This document shows, piece by piece, positions 22,325 through 33,822 of a DNA stretch of 64,000 bases. The position numbers and the translations under genes were made by a program. The notes below the pieces were generated by a model. That model did no database searches. It saw nothing but the letters and a program-made list of their open reading frames with translations, and had not been told where the DNA came from. Positions within the stretch are counted from its first letter, which is position 1. Each line of letters starts with the position of its first letter. This DNA is from Bidens hawaiensis (lineage: Eukaryota > Streptophyta > Magnoliopsida > Asterales > Asteraceae), in contig JAIQDT010000296.1 in the NCBI GenBank assembly GCA_021521415.1, positions 558,001-622,000 on the forward strand. Reading direction: 5' to 3'.

Positions 22325-22458
22325 AATTTAACCTCAAAAATACGCAGTCTTCAAAACGTAACATCTTAAGAAACCCTACAAGCACATTGAATCTGGCTGT
22401 TCCGGCCGGTTTCGTAAATAGGTCCGCCACATTATTATCAGTGTGGATCTGTTCAAGA
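22325..22458 (-). pseudogene. C-terminal end of Copia RNase H (pol remnant)
   Basis: Minus-strand translation gives HLEQIHTDNNVADLFTKPAG followed by TARFNVLVGFLKMLRF. The NVADLFTKP stretch is the well-known C-terminal signature of Copia pol, also present at 37,022-37,075 in the large element. It is joined directly to the right LTR, so everything upstream is deleted. Confidence 0.88.
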
Positions 22459-22785
22459 TGAATTAGGCGGAAACTAATCTCAAGCCGATTCTATACAAAG
22501 CACAATATCTCACGTAAAACCAAATAGAAGAACACAATAAAGAGACTTCAAAACACACGTATATTATACGTCGGGTGCTTAAGCCCTTAATCACTTACAC
22601 GGTCGAGTTGCAAAAGATGAACAATCCTAAACTGTTAACATATGTTCTATATATATTCTACCAACTAAGCCCAACACTACCCAAAAGCCCACCAAGATCA
22701 ATAGATCTCGGTTTACATATAAAAGCCCAAAACAGCCAAAAACCAAACTAAAAATTAAAAGCATAAACCAAAAATACAACCTAAT
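22459..22785 (-). repeat. 5' LTR of the small Copia element, inner end deleted
   Basis: Matches 19,584-19,912 closely. The inner edge joins RNase H sequence, and the outer edge ends CCTAATA, with one change from CCTAACA, followed by the target duplication GCTAG. Confidence 0.85.
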
Positions 22786-23257
22786 AGCTAGTTAGTTACT
22801 TAATTGCACCTTAATAGTATCTAATAGTCATTCCGGTAGATTTTGATTCTTAAGTTTAGGTTTTGGTTTCGATAAAATATCCAAGATTGTCTTAGCTGTT
22901 ACATATGGGCTTAAAAATTGTACGAATGTGAAAAATTTTGATCGTCTAATTTTAAGGTTTAAGTCAAGTTGGAGTGGTCTGGTTCAGTAAAACTATAACG
23001 AAGCATGGTAAGGCGGCTTCAGGGCTATGAGCTGTGGATTCCATTTTAATCATATAAATTAATAAAACTGTCACACCTTATTTTTCCCGATAATTATTGA
23101 GGCATGGGTTTAAGTGGACAACAATATCGGCAATCGAGGTTTTTGTGTTCCTTGTGTTTAATTAAGATAATCTAAGAAGTGTTTTGTAAAAATGATCTCT
23201 GATTCTGATTCCATTGCAAAGTCTTTTTCGGGACGAAAAAGGATAAGTGTGAAGATG
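22786..23257 (+). other. Last internal segment of the Athila-like element
   Basis: AT-rich, no reading frame. The end (GGGACGAAAAAGGATAAGTG at 23,230-23,249) is purine-rich and lies just before the right LTR, as a polypurine tract would. Confidence 0.55.
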
Positions 23258-24455
23258 TGATGGTTGGGTAAAAGTTAGTAAGTTTTATATATTAATTAGT
23301 TAATTTTAGGTAAATAAGTGAATGAACATTGGTACTTCAAGTGTTGTTTTGTGTTTTCAGGGACTTGGAAGTTATGGAGATTATCGAGGATATTTACGAG
23401 CTTGGAATAAAGATTTAGAAGTGAGAGATTGGAAGTGCACGCATCACGAGACAGTAAAAAGAAGAAAATAATAATTTTTGTGATTTGGCATCTTCGCATG
23501 ACGCGAAGATGCACGCCAGACAACTTCCCGCGACACGAAGTTGTAACTTCTAGAGCCTGACTATTTTGTCCTTCGCGCGACGCGCAGATGAAGCCTGAGC
23601 ACCTTTGCGTGACGCGAACCGACTTAAAAACGAAAAAATCTAGGTTTTGCCTTATATAAACCCATTAACCTCACCATTCGGCATATCACGACTTCCAGAG
23701 GCAAAAGAGGCTGCTTATGGCGATTTTCTACCATTCCAAGGCTTCCGGTTCATCTCGGGTTTGCATGTTCATCAAGATAAGTCATTTAATCGATATGTCG
23801 ATGCTCGGCTAAGTCCATTGTTCATTCTAGGTTAGGGTTTGTGTATTTTAAAACTTCTGACCAGATTCATATGCTTAATATTTAAGAACTTTTTTGGGTT
23901 GTTGCTGATATCTTGTTTAATTATTGCTTGATTGTTTTGGGATTATTAGTTAATACATCAATTGTTTGGTTTTGTTCATCAACACTTAGGGTTAGGCTCT
24001 TGTGTCATTGGACTATTGATCATCAAATATTGTTCTTTAATTGGTTTTCACAAAATATAAATTGGTAATTAAGTAGATCGAGTTCAATTGTGTCATCAAT
24101 TCGGTTAGGGTATCGTTTGCCATCACAATCAAACTACTAGGTCTATTAATTACTGTGTAATCAAGATAGGTGAATCTGGGATTAAGTTGAAAATCACATC
24201 ACCCGACCCTAGAATGAATATTTTTTATTAATAGTATTTACAAATATTTTTAAGTAATCATTTAGTTTTAATTAATTTCTTTTCTAAAAAATCGCTTGAC
24301 ATCGTCTGTCCGCATTAGTTTAATAATTAATTTAGTAATAGTAAATTAGTACTTTCCTTGAGTTCCTGTGGAGACGACCTTATGTACCCATACTTATTAT
24401 AGGTATTTAAGTCTTAAAAATTGATTGTTTGAGTAGACCGCGACAGCCAACGTCA
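23258..24455 (+). repeat. Right (3') LTR of the Athila-like element
   Basis: Begins TGATGGTTGGG, ends ACGTCA, and aligns throughout with 3,341-4,549. It is followed by GATGC, the partner of the left target duplication GACGC. Its hairpin array at 23,487-23,625 is better preserved than the left copy. Confidence 0.88.
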
Positions 24456-25655
24456 GATGCCCCAAAGACTAGTGAGAAAATGCTCGGGGTTACGGGGTAC
24501 TAAGCTAAAACCATATCACTAAACATATTTAGGAACACTCAACAAACAGTACAAAATATATATTTTATTGCATGCTACAACAATCATTATAAAATATATC
24601 ATACCGAATAAACTGAACTTAAACTGTAACTAAAAGGTAACGAAACGTTCTCACTTCAAAGTGTCGGACACCAAATATAAAATAGAATAGAACAAATACT
24701 ATGAGTAAACAAAAACAGAATTCGTACTATTAAGTAACGAAATATAATTAATACTATGAGTAAACGAAAATAAAATTCTACCTTAATTCACAGGAAAGCA
24801 AAAGTAAAAAAAAGTCATGTAGTTTTCAAGTTGTGTTAGTACCTACGTACAAATTTCTTGAATTAGGTTTGAGTGTTCGGTTTAGTTGTATTATTCGTTG
24901 ATAACCACGGTCTGGCGACGAAGACTTTGGAGTATTTCAAGTTTTGTTCTTAGTAACTTGATTCCAAAATGTAATTATCATTAACATCACGATTACTTGA
25001 TTAAAATGACTTAAACTTATCCTATATATGCTAACATATTTTTATGAATAACATATTTAATGATTAAACATTTGCAAACATCTACCTGATTTGTGTTTAT
25101 GAATAAAAAGAGTCGAAACGTCAGAAGGTTAAAACATGTGGTCTACATAAAAACATGTAGTTTTACTACAACAAAGAAAAGTTCCTAACTGGAAAGTGTT
25201 TTTTACTTCAAACTCTAGGTTAGCAATTGCAACAAACAAGATCTTTAATTTATTTTAAACTCAAGTTTTTAGCCGCAAACAGTGGTCGCTAAACAAAACA
25301 GATACAACAACGAGGGCTCGAAATCATTACCTTAGTAGTCGAATATCATAACAGCTTAGCGCCACTCCATTTTTGAGGAACCAGAAATGAGTGGCGGTGT
25401 TAGTCTCAAATAGTGTGCGACGGTGGTTGAATTAAAGGTCGAATTGATCAGATGGAGGAACCGTAGCAGAACTTAAGAGGCTCGGTTGGAACTAAGGATC
25501 ATCACCCAAAACCTCTCGGGAGTTTGTTGATATATATTTTTGAAATAACTATGTTAATCCAGGTAGAAAAGATTTTATGAAGGAAGAGTTATCACTTCAA
25601 ATTTTAGTATTATTAGTCCTGTAAACGAATCAAACATTCGGTGAACTGTTATGCG
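24456..25655. other. Unassigned DNA, no gene recognised
   Basis: About 1.2 kb of AT-rich sequence with no long frame, LTR end or RNA signature that I can identify. A small tandem similarity occurs between 24,680-24,715 and 24,750-24,770 (ACTATGAGTAAACAAAA/ACTATGAGTAAACGAAA). Confidence 0.5.
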
Positions 25656-25905
25656 GGAATTTTGTTTATGTTCGTTTAATTAATAAATAAACGAATACGA
25701 ACACATGTCCCGTTCATTTATTTTATGTTCATGAATGCTCATTTATGGTCGTTTATATATGTTTATTTATATTCGTTTATGTATGTAATTAAATATTGTC
25801 TGAATGAGTCATCTAATTAAATGTTTTATATTTATCAATTTGTGTTCATTTAAGTGTTTTCATTTATGTTAGTTTATGTTTGTTTGTGTTCATTTACGTT
25901 TGTCC
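25656..25905. repeat. Degenerate GTTCGTTTATGTT simple repeat
   Basis: About 250 bp built of variants of TTCATTTATGTTCGTTTAT. Such cryptically simple stretches are common inside or beside plant MITEs; no terminal repeats were found here. It abuts the Tat-type LTR at 25,907. Confidence 0.6.
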
Positions 25906-25906
25906 C

Positions 25907-26513
25907 TGTTTTGGTAAAAAATCGGTCTAAGGATCAAGTAACCAAATTAGTTTGTGAGGAATGGTGCTAATATGAACAATATGAACGAAAATGACAATTC
26001 TATAAAATGAACACGAAGATTTATATGAGGAAAAACCCTTGGTAACTAGTATCCCGCCGGCATAAAAACCTCGGGTAGTGAAAACTATCACTACCGATTA
26101 TATTGAACTTGAAAAGATTACAAATGGTGGAATTATAGCCGATCGTGAGTACAAAGTGTTTGCTAAAGGTTCTTAGTGCTAAAGTGTTTGTGTATTGTGA
26201 TAAGCTACAACTCAATATATATATATGAATAAAATTACAACGGCTACTAACTACTTACGCTACAATCTCGGTCACGTTTGATTTACTCTTTCAACTCGAC
26301 CGTTTAGGAGTGTGGACGAGAAGGGAAGACCAGGTAAAATACTTCGTCCATAATAATAGGAATTACAGTAAGCACGTGTTATACTTCCAAAAATAGATTG
26401 TAATATATTTGAAATCAATTGTTAAGGATCCTTAAACGATTGAGGCTCGTTAGTCCTAGAAACAGCTACCACAGATAACTGATTTACGAGGAACAAGAAT
26501 CCTGGTTCCAACA
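25907..26513 (-). repeat. 3' LTR of a Tat-type Ty3 element
   Basis: Runs from TGTTTTGGTA to GGTTCCAACA and is alignable with the Tat LTRs at 54,761-55,348 and 60,610-61,204 in its first half. A purine tract on the minus strand (TTTGGGGGCAAT) abuts it at 26,514-26,525, so this is a 3' LTR with the internal region to the right. It carries the conserved 8-bp hairpin at 26,074-26,095. Confidence 0.75.
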
Positions 26514-27488
26514 ATTGCCCCCAAACATGACAGTTATGAATGGATAACAGCTGTCATGTTTATCCCGATAAAGTTGTATCGCAACCGTCGATTCGAATCA
26601 GATGTGACCTTCGTCTGCCACCATATAATTAAGCCTACTTAATAGAGTTGAACCCTTATATCTCCCTCCTTCATCGGATTATAAGTTTATTTCCGGCATC
26701 ATTATCAGGTATCCTTCTATTTCTCTCTATTATCTTCTTCCTTATCTTTCCGTCACAATGACTAAGAGAAACCAAAGTGTTACCTTCAGTTCCTGCCCGT
26801 GGGAGATTATCACTGAACCTCAGAGTCAAAACCTTCTTAAGGACCCAGCCTCTGAGATTTGTAAATTTACCGACGAGGAAATCCGTAGCATTTCCGGCTG
26901 CTTTCCTGAGGGCATGGTGTTCAACCTTACGACCTCCAAAAAAAAAGTGACTATGTTTCATCAGATTGGGTTTGCTTTCCGGCTCTTCCATTTCTCCTAG
27001 GTTTTTCATATCCGTTTCCCAATCTTACAAATACTTTCTTTTCTTTTACCGGCATTAGCTATATCCAAGCTATGCCGATGATGTAGTGAACTCTTCATAC
27101 TCTCGAAAGATTGATTGCGGAACAGATTCATGATTTTAGCCTCCCAGCCCTTTCTCGCCTATATAGCCTTGTCACTCACGGTTACAGCAAATTCCTTCTC
27201 AAGATCAAACCTTTTCATCCTCTTCCAATCAATAAGACCACCCACAACGATTAAATTTGGAAGAACCATTTCTTCTTTGTCTCCAGAGATAGTATCCCAA
27301 AACGGGAATTCTTTACCAACGCGCTGTATCCTGAGGGGTAGGATAGTGGATCCAAAGGATATGTGATCCTTATATTATTATTTGTCTGACTATAGGTTTG
27401 TTGTTTCTTGTGAGGAGAGCGAGGATACTGGGGCCAAGAAGAGGATAGAAGATTGTGGGACGAGCGGGGCCAAAGAGGATGTTCTGGA
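26514..27488. mobile_element. 3' internal region of the Tat-type element, cut off at 27,488
   Basis: Lies between the polypurine tract and a foreign Copia LTR fragment. It contains a decayed reading frame on the plus strand, antisense to the element. No pol sequence is left, so the truncation removed everything upstream of this 3' region. Confidence 0.65.
26758..27366 (+). pseudogene. Antisense ORF of the Tat element, gypsy-type 'Transposase_28'-like
   Basis: The first part, ATG 26,758 to 27,000, contains a DEEI..ISGCFPEGMVF stretch. After frame breaks, 27,115-27,350 encodes in another frame LVTHGYSKFLLKIKPFHP and a NKTTHND-like run. These resemble the domain listed as 'putative gypsy type transposon' in plant proteomes. 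That domain is known from extra frames between pol and the 3' LTR in Tat-lineage elements, often antisense. Its true function is unknown. At least two frameshifts are present, and the C-terminal part is lost where the Copia LTR fragment begins. The match is from memory of the family pattern and should be searched. Confidence 0.55.
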
Positions 27489-27868
27489 TGTTGGGTTGGC
27501 TTTTTGATAAGGAAGATTGGAATCTTCTCAACCTCCTCAGAAAACGGCTAAGTATGGACTTCGAGCAAGCTTAGACTATCGAGCATGGTTTTACTACTTC
27601 GAGCAAGGCCTTCAGAACTACTTCTGGTTGATTCTTCTAAGTGTTAAAGCTTCGAGCAAGCTACACTTCAACGAGCAATAGTGTTCTCTTATCGAGTATG
27701 GATTGCCAATCGAGTAAACAGCTTGATCATTCATGTTTTAACCAAGTGTTACGAGCACAGGATGTCCGAGCATAGGGTGACGAGCATGGATGCAATAAAA
27801 GGATGTCATATGCTCCAAGCATGGACTACGAGCATGATTCAATCTATCGAGCAAGATTTACATCCGAG
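27489..27868 (+). repeat. LTR fragment of the large Copia family, opposite orientation
   Basis: Begins TGTTGGGTTGG and is the reverse complement of about 53,103-53,481 and 28,684-29,066, with many differences. It is rich in CGAGCA. It covers only the start of U3 and is cut at 27,868 by a Tat LTR. With the Copia LTR at 28,227 it makes an inverted pair. Confidence 0.8.
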
Positions 27869-28226
27869 TGTTAGGATTCGGATTTGTAGTATCCTCAGCA
27901 AACGTTATATTCAGAACAATTCCAGGATGCGGTATCCTCCAAGGTAATAGGTATCCTAAATATATAACACTTTGTCCGCCACTTTCCTTGTTTACCAGGT
28001 CAAAGGATTTATCAAGATTAACTGAAGATTCGGACTTGCCGTTATTGGGACGTGGCGAATAAGGAAAACGCGATTAATTGAAGAAGTTAACGGCTAATTG
28101 GATCCAGTCTCTTATTTCCTAAATTATAGGCAAAGTTTGTTGTACTCATTTGATATAAATAGAGCTACGAACTTCGATCAAAACACACACTCTAGCACTC
28201 GAGAACTTACTAGTACTCGCATTCTC
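27869..28226 (+). repeat. Tat LTR fragment
   Basis: Begins TGTTAGGATTCGG and is the reverse complement of the right part of 54,761-55,348, including TATAAATAG near 28,155. It stops at 28,226, where the large Copia LTR begins, so it lost its other half there. Confidence 0.75.
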
Positions 28227-29066
28227 TTTCAAGACCGTGAGTTGGGTGAAACCTCGAAAGGTTGACAAGAACACACCGACCCTGTTTACCCAAAGGCCTG
28301 TTGAATATCCCGGCGGAATCAGGATATCCAGCAAGTGAGAACAAAGGAGTGAAGGAATAAACAACAAGCACGAAACGTAGATGAATAATCAGTAAGAACG
28401 ATTTCAAGACAAAGATTCACTGTATTTAATAACTCATTAATGGAATAGTGTAAGAATGTCTAGGGTTTTGTGTGACGGTGCAGGTGGCGGCTATACAACT
28501 AAACAATAGAATATTCCTTTAGAATGTTTTCCGTAGAGAGCGCTGTGTGAAAAGCGGTGTCCTAAATGGAAACCTAGGACCCTATTTATAGACCCTGACT
28601 TGTCCATGCTTTGCTCGAACTAGTCCATCGAGCAAGCTCATTCTTCTTGATGTCTTCAACTTTACTTATTCAGCAATCTTTAACATGCTCGGATGTAAAT
28701 CTTGCTCGGGAACTGAACTATGCTTGAAGTCCTTGCTTTGATCACTTGACATCTTCTTATTGCATCCAAGCTTGTCCCCATGTGCTCGATCATCCTGTGC
28801 TCGTAACACTTGGTTAAAACTTGTATGATCAAGATGTTTGCTCGATTGGCAATCCATTCTCGATAGAAGAATACTCTTGCTCGTTGAAGTGTAGCTTGCT
28901 CGAAGCCTTAACACTTAGAAGAATCAACCATTTAAGGTTCTGAAGACCTTGCTCGAAGTAGTAAAACCATGCTCGATCGCCTAAGCTTGCTCGAAGTCCA
29001 TACTTAGCCATTTTCTGAGGAGGTTGAGAAGATTCCAATATTTCTTATCAAAAATCCGACCCAACA
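28227..29066 (-). repeat. 3' LTR of the large Copia element (201-bp internal deletion)
   Basis: Matches 52,441-53,481 except for 201 bp missing at about 28,597, where TGAC occurs at both deletion edges in the other LTR. Minus-strand TATA box TATAAATA lies at 28,583-28,590. The start is eroded (TTTCAAGACC instead of TGTCAGGACC); the end is GACCCAACA. Confidence 0.88.
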
Positions 29067-29077
29067 ATCTCCCCTAG
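29067..29077 (-). promoter_or_regulatory. Polypurine tract of the large Copia element
   Basis: The minus strand reads TAGGGGAGAT directly before the 3' LTR start TGTTGGG, the expected place for the plus-strand primer of reverse transcription. Confidence 0.75.
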
Positions 29078-29298
29078 ATTGGAACACGCTCAGATGCACC
29101 AAAACATACCTGCATAGAGTTACACATGTATCAGACATATAATATATATCATTTAAAAACATGTCATTTCATTACATAATTAGGAATTCTGCCTCTTGGG
29201 CATTACAAATTAAAGTTTTCATTCATCAAACATAAAATAAAAAGAATTTACAAAGATAAACAGAAACAAAAAAACAATCGTCAATTTGCTCCATTCTT

Positions 29299-32200
29299 TT
29301 ATCTTCTTCCTCTGCTCCTAGCATCAGATCTTTCCTTTAGTCTCTTAACACAGACAGCCCTTTGTTTGAACATGTCAAGCTCTGAGGAATCGGAGGCATC
29401 ACTTGGAAATCTTCCATTAATTAGATCTTGTAAGTCTTGTGGATGCATGAATTTGAGATCTTCATCATGTCTTAGCACCACAATAGGTATTCCAGACCCA
29501 TTTCTCAAGGTAGTGGAATCATCGTGTTGATTGTACGTTATGTATGTGATCCTCCCGAATTGTTTTACCTCTGAGTTTGGTTCCTGCATAACCTTTCTCA
29601 TAGCCAAGCACTCTTTCAAGGTCTTCCTTTTGTGGTGTGAGCTGCTTGCTTGTGTTCTTTGCTTCTTCAAGTCAAAGAGGGAGAGCTCAGATGTGTATAC
29701 TTCATTTATCCTCTTGTTCCTCTTCTCCCTCTCTGTCTGACTTCTAATTTCTCTTTTCTTTTGCTTCAGGAATGGGAATCCCCTTTCTGCCTGTTCTTTT
29801 AAGAATTTAGAGAGATCAATCCTTTGTTGACCAGATGGCTGACTTCTAATTTGATTGTCATACAAGGTCAGTTCAGTCATCCTGGTCAGTTGTTTCTTTG
29901 TGAAATTTCTCAAATCATCCCTAAAGATGATGAGATGTTCTTCCTTGTCTTCAGTTACAGCCCTTAAGGTCTTTGATCTTTTGTCGAAGTAGAGATGTGT
30001 GGGCAAATTTAAGTTCCTTGGCGGCACAGGCCTCACACTCTCAGACCTTGGGGTTCTACTCGAGCTCCCTATCTGAGTTGTCTTTGTTTTATCGAGCCCT
30101 TCTTCTACATACCATCTTTTAATTGTTTCTTCTGTTTGCACCAACAACCTTGACATTTTTACTCCCTTCTTGTGGAGAGCACTTATCAATTCAGCATGTA
30201 CTCTTCTTCAGCTCTCCTCCTATCTTCCTGTAATTTTCTCTATGTTTCAATATACAGTTTCTGCTCTCTATTATATATTCCCATTAATTGTTCAAGAGGC
30301 ATGTTCTGAAACTGTTCTTCTGTCACTCCTTTCTCCATCACAATCCTTTTTAACTTATTTACCCTCTGAGGGTCTTCAAACCACTTCTTTGCCTCTTCTT
30401 CCTTCTTCTTAGCCTCCTCTCTTTCTCTCGCCAATCTCAATTTTAGCTTTTGTTCTCTTTGATATTCTTCTTGACTTTTCTTGTCTTTATGAGAGGCTTT
30501 TACAAGTTGAATTTTTCTCTTCAGTTCTTCATGAGAGAGATTTATTAAGAAGTTGTAGCTGTAGCCGTACAGTTGGAGAAATTTTATATCATTGTGTTTT
30601 GCCTTCAATGATTCATATTCTGTTTCATCCCTTACTTTCTTCTCAGTCCTATTCTTACTACTGTCAGACTCTTTCAATACTTTTTCTCTCTCTGCCTTCT
30701 CTGCTACCTTTTTCACATAGTCTGAGATATCCTCTACAAGAGCTCTTTTGTAGAGTCTGTCAACAATATCAAAGGGTTGCAAGTTAAGAAACGCAGGTTT
30801 GTGACCAATCTTCATTAACAGTTCTCTTTTGGTCTCTCTTGTTCTCCAACCCTCAGCTTCCTTTGTTGTTTCTTCTTCAGATAGTCTTTGAAGATATAAT
30901 GGATCATATCCCAAACTGATCAAGTAATCTTTATCTTCATTTTCTTTTTCAACTTCCTTCAACTCCTCCTCATCTTCATTCTCATCATTTAAATTAACAG
31001 TATCTTCAAGATCATGGAGAGCCTCAATCATTGGTTCATCATTTCGTGTGGATTGAGCTCTCCTAATCTCTTCAAGCTTGTCTAACCTTAATTTGTACAC
31101 CATTTTCTTCACTGATTTTTTTTTAGCTTTTGGTGTCCTAACTTCAGATGTAGCTTTTCTTTTCAAAGATGATTGAGTTGGAGTGGATGTGTCAGGTTGC
31201 TCTATTTCAGTTTCTGGTTCTTCAATAATGATTTCCTCATCCACTGACTCAGATTTTTCAATACCAGATTCATCTACATGAGTCTTTTCTGATTCTTCAG
31301 TTACTTCTTGAATGATAGGCTCATTTTGTTCCACATGCTCCTCAACTCTTGGTTCTCCTTCTTTGCTCAAATTAATGAAGTTTTGTTGAGCCTTTCTTGC
31401 TGCTATTACTATCTCTGTATGATGTCTCTCTGGGTTATTTAGAATGAGTGTAATATCCTTCATTATTACCAGTTTAACCATAGTACTTGCGGAGATTTCA
31501 ATGGTTTCATCTTCTTCATGGATAATTGGTCCCAATCCAAGTTCTTGTTCTGGTTCATTGGTTATTGGTTCTTCAGGTTCGGTGATAACTGGCTCTTAAC
31601 TCTATGTAGGTTCTTGTTCATCATCATTCATGTTTGCTTTAAGACCTTCAATTGTCGCTTTAAAAGCATCATCTGCCTCTTTTATCATCCTTTCATCTTC
31701 TTGATCTTTTTCTTTCATGTTTATTAAGGCTTTAATGACTTCCTGAGGGATTCCCTCTTCCTCTTCTTGATCCAAAGATTCTAATTCTTCATTTATCAAT
31801 CTCATAGCAGTCTTCACAGATCAATTTCTACTATGTCTGGATCAATTGTATTTTCTCTGTGCAATATGTCATCAGATTGAACTGTATGTTGGGGCAGGGG
31901 GCATAGATCATCATCTGTAAGTGCAACCCCCTTTCCCTTTGCTTTTCTTTTCATAATTTTTTCTTCTGTTTCTTCCTTTTCTTTAACCTCCCCTTCAACA
32001 TCAGAATCTTCCTCATCATATGCTTGATTAATCTTGTTTAAAGCATTTGATGGACCAACCTCCACAGTCTCTTCATTAGTACTCTCATACATTTCTCCAA
32101 TTACCTTTAAACTCTCTATGCCTTCAGGTTTCTCCCCCTGTTTTGGTGCATCTGAGGTCTTTTCAATCTCAGACTGCCCCTCAAGGGTTCGAATCTTCAT

Positions 32201-33707
32201 TAATGCTTCATTCAGAGCAGCTTCCAAAGCCGAGTTCCGGTTTAGCCAAAATGGCATTTCCTTCTCTTAACATTATGTTTTCAAACTCTAATTTGGCATT
32301 TTCACAAACAACATTGTAAAGATTGGGGCTTAATGGTGGGGTTTCAAGATTTGGCTTTGACTCGGGTTCAGAGAATGGTTCAGACTCTGCAGTTTCAGGA
32401 GATGGAACTCTATATGGTTCAGAAAATAGGATTGGTTGAGTTGGTGGGGTAGATTCAGAAGCAGGTTGATCCTGAATATGTGCATCTTGGGTGGGTTGGG
32501 ATGGCTCAGTAGGGGATGGTGAAGAGGTAACATCGTCATTTCAGCCTCTGTCTCAACAAACTCTGTGTCAACATGGTGAACTGCAGGTGGTGGTGAGTCT
32601 GGTGGAGTTATCTTGTTTACTGCGGCTGCAACATCTGATACAACTTGAGCGATAAAAACATCCTCATCCATCGGCTCTGCATCTTGGTTGACCACTACCT
32701 CATCTTGCTCATCTGTCTCCTCCTGCACATCTACCTCTACAATAACTTCCTCATGTGCAGCCTGTTCAATTAAAGGCACATCTACCTCAATTGCCTCCTG
32801 TGCAACATCATCATTACCAATCATCATGTCATTTCCACCCTCAGCACCATCATCACCATCATTACCATTACCATCATCATTTGCACCATCACTGTCTTCA
32901 ACATCACTATTCCCTGGAGTCCTTGGTACATCAATAGCTTCAAATGCTGGTACGAGCAACCATGGTAGTAAATCCCATTCATCATTTTCAATAAACTTGT
33001 TCTGAGAATCCTTCATTCTTTTGCAAATGTTTGGATCCTGAAGCCTCAATACTTCACCAGTTTTTCTGAAGATCAGGCAAGACCCTGTCTATCAAAATCT
33101 GTAGAAGTCTTGGCAAATACATGAGGAATCTGTGTCCTTCTGCCTTCTCTGCATTTGAAACCAAACCTTGAAAGATAAGTCTTGAAACATTAAAAGGTTG
33201 CCTGTACAGTATTGCTACAGTGAGAGTGCCAAGCTCTCTGCTCAATAAAGTCCATGTCCCTCTCCGAGGAGATAAGGACTGTATGACGTGGTGGATCAGG
33301 AACCTGAAGACTAAGTGAAAACTTCCCTTTTAAAATTGCCCCTCCTTAACTCCTCCTTGGTATGCCATAGTCTCTTGAAAGACTCGTAGCAGCCGTGGGA
33401 CTGAGTAAGATGGCTGAACCCCAAAATTATCATTCAAGTGTAGTGCAGCCCGGATTGATGCTTCTGTTATTTCAATGGTCATGGTTTAGAACCAAAGCCT
33501 CAATTCTTTCTCCATTGACATCGTTGACATATGTTGCGGAACCCCAAAAATTTGAAATAGATTTCTGTATATCGTGGGGTTTTCTGTCAATGCAACTCGC
33601 AGATTGGAGTTGTTTAAGAAATTTATCATTGGCTCCAACTCACGATTTTCATCATCTATCGCCAGTTGAGCACACATATTGTGCCGCTTTTCGAATTTAA
33701 AGGCCAT
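29299..33707 (-). pseudogene. aORF of the large Copia element: long charged protein, broken
   Basis: Starts at ATG 33,705-33,707 (MAFKFEKRHNMCAQL), 116 nt after a 3' splice site, and ends at the stop at 29,299, about 1,470 codons with at least six frame breaks. Surviving frames: 33,486-33,707, 33,054-33,245, 32,330-33,049, 31,814-32,257, 31,602-31,817, 30,240-31,535 and 29,299-30,189. The N-terminal block (INFLNNSNLRVALTENPTIY) resembles the start of downstream ORFs I recall from Asteraceae Copia elements. The middle is very acidic with Pro/Ser-rich linkers. A basic PKAKKKSVKK cluster could be a nuclear signal. Long Lys/Glu-rich coiled-coil segments and a fourfold LxxxGYxxxxLxxLS-like motif follow. 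No signal peptide or convincing membrane segment is seen, so a viral-type envelope role is not supported. Function unknown. Confidence 0.72.
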
Positions 33708-33822
33708 CAGTTCTGTAGAAATAAGAGAAATGCCAGCACACAAAGTTGTAAAACTGGTATAGGAGGATAGATAGATGAGTAATGGCGTCTTCAATTAACC
33801 TGTTCCGTAGTAATATGCATAC

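Larger units (their letters stand above)
19539..22785 (-). mobile_element. Deleted Copia element with second-promoter layout
   Basis: Both flanks are GCTAG (19,534-19,538 and 22,786-22,790), a perfect 5-bp target duplication inside the Athila-like element. The left LTR is complete (19,539-19,912, TGTAGGTCCC to CCTAACA). The right LTR (22,459-22,785) lacks about 45 bp of its inner end and is fused to the end of RNase H. One internal deletion thus removed the primer site, gag, protease, integrase and reverse transcriptase. The 2.4 kb that remains is noncoding except for a 114-codon frame. It shares blocks with the spacer of the large Copia element (21,120-21,640 against 35,280-35,890), so the two families are related. 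Confidence 0.85.
3341..24455 (+). mobile_element. Athila-like Ty3 LTR retrotransposon, non-autonomous, split by nested insertions
   Basis: Two LTRs of about 1.2 kb (3,341-4,549 and 23,258-24,455) face the same way. The flanks are GACGC (3,336-3,340) and GATGC (24,456-24,460), a 5-bp target duplication with one later change. The left LTR is followed by a tRNA-Asp-type primer site at 4,553-4,571, so the element reads on the plus strand. After removing the insertions at 4,645-16,730 and 19,539-22,785, only about 3.4 kb of internal sequence remains. It holds one broken acidic reading frame and no recognisable protease, reverse transcriptase or integrase, so it must have depended on a partner element. 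The primer site and the pair of sequences near 18,030 (ACCGGGAGGCAACC) and 18,625 (CATTGAGGACAATG) recall the Athila group. The boundaries are well supported; the lineage is less certain. Confidence 0.82.

Noticed and set aside
32688..33005. 105-codon plus-strand frame rich in Ser and Thr
   Set aside because: It is the antisense of the acidic low-complexity part of the aORF.
29299..33707. Calling the aORF an envelope gene
   Set aside because: No signal peptide, fusion-type segment or convincing transmembrane helix is visible; the protein is charged and coiled-coil rich.
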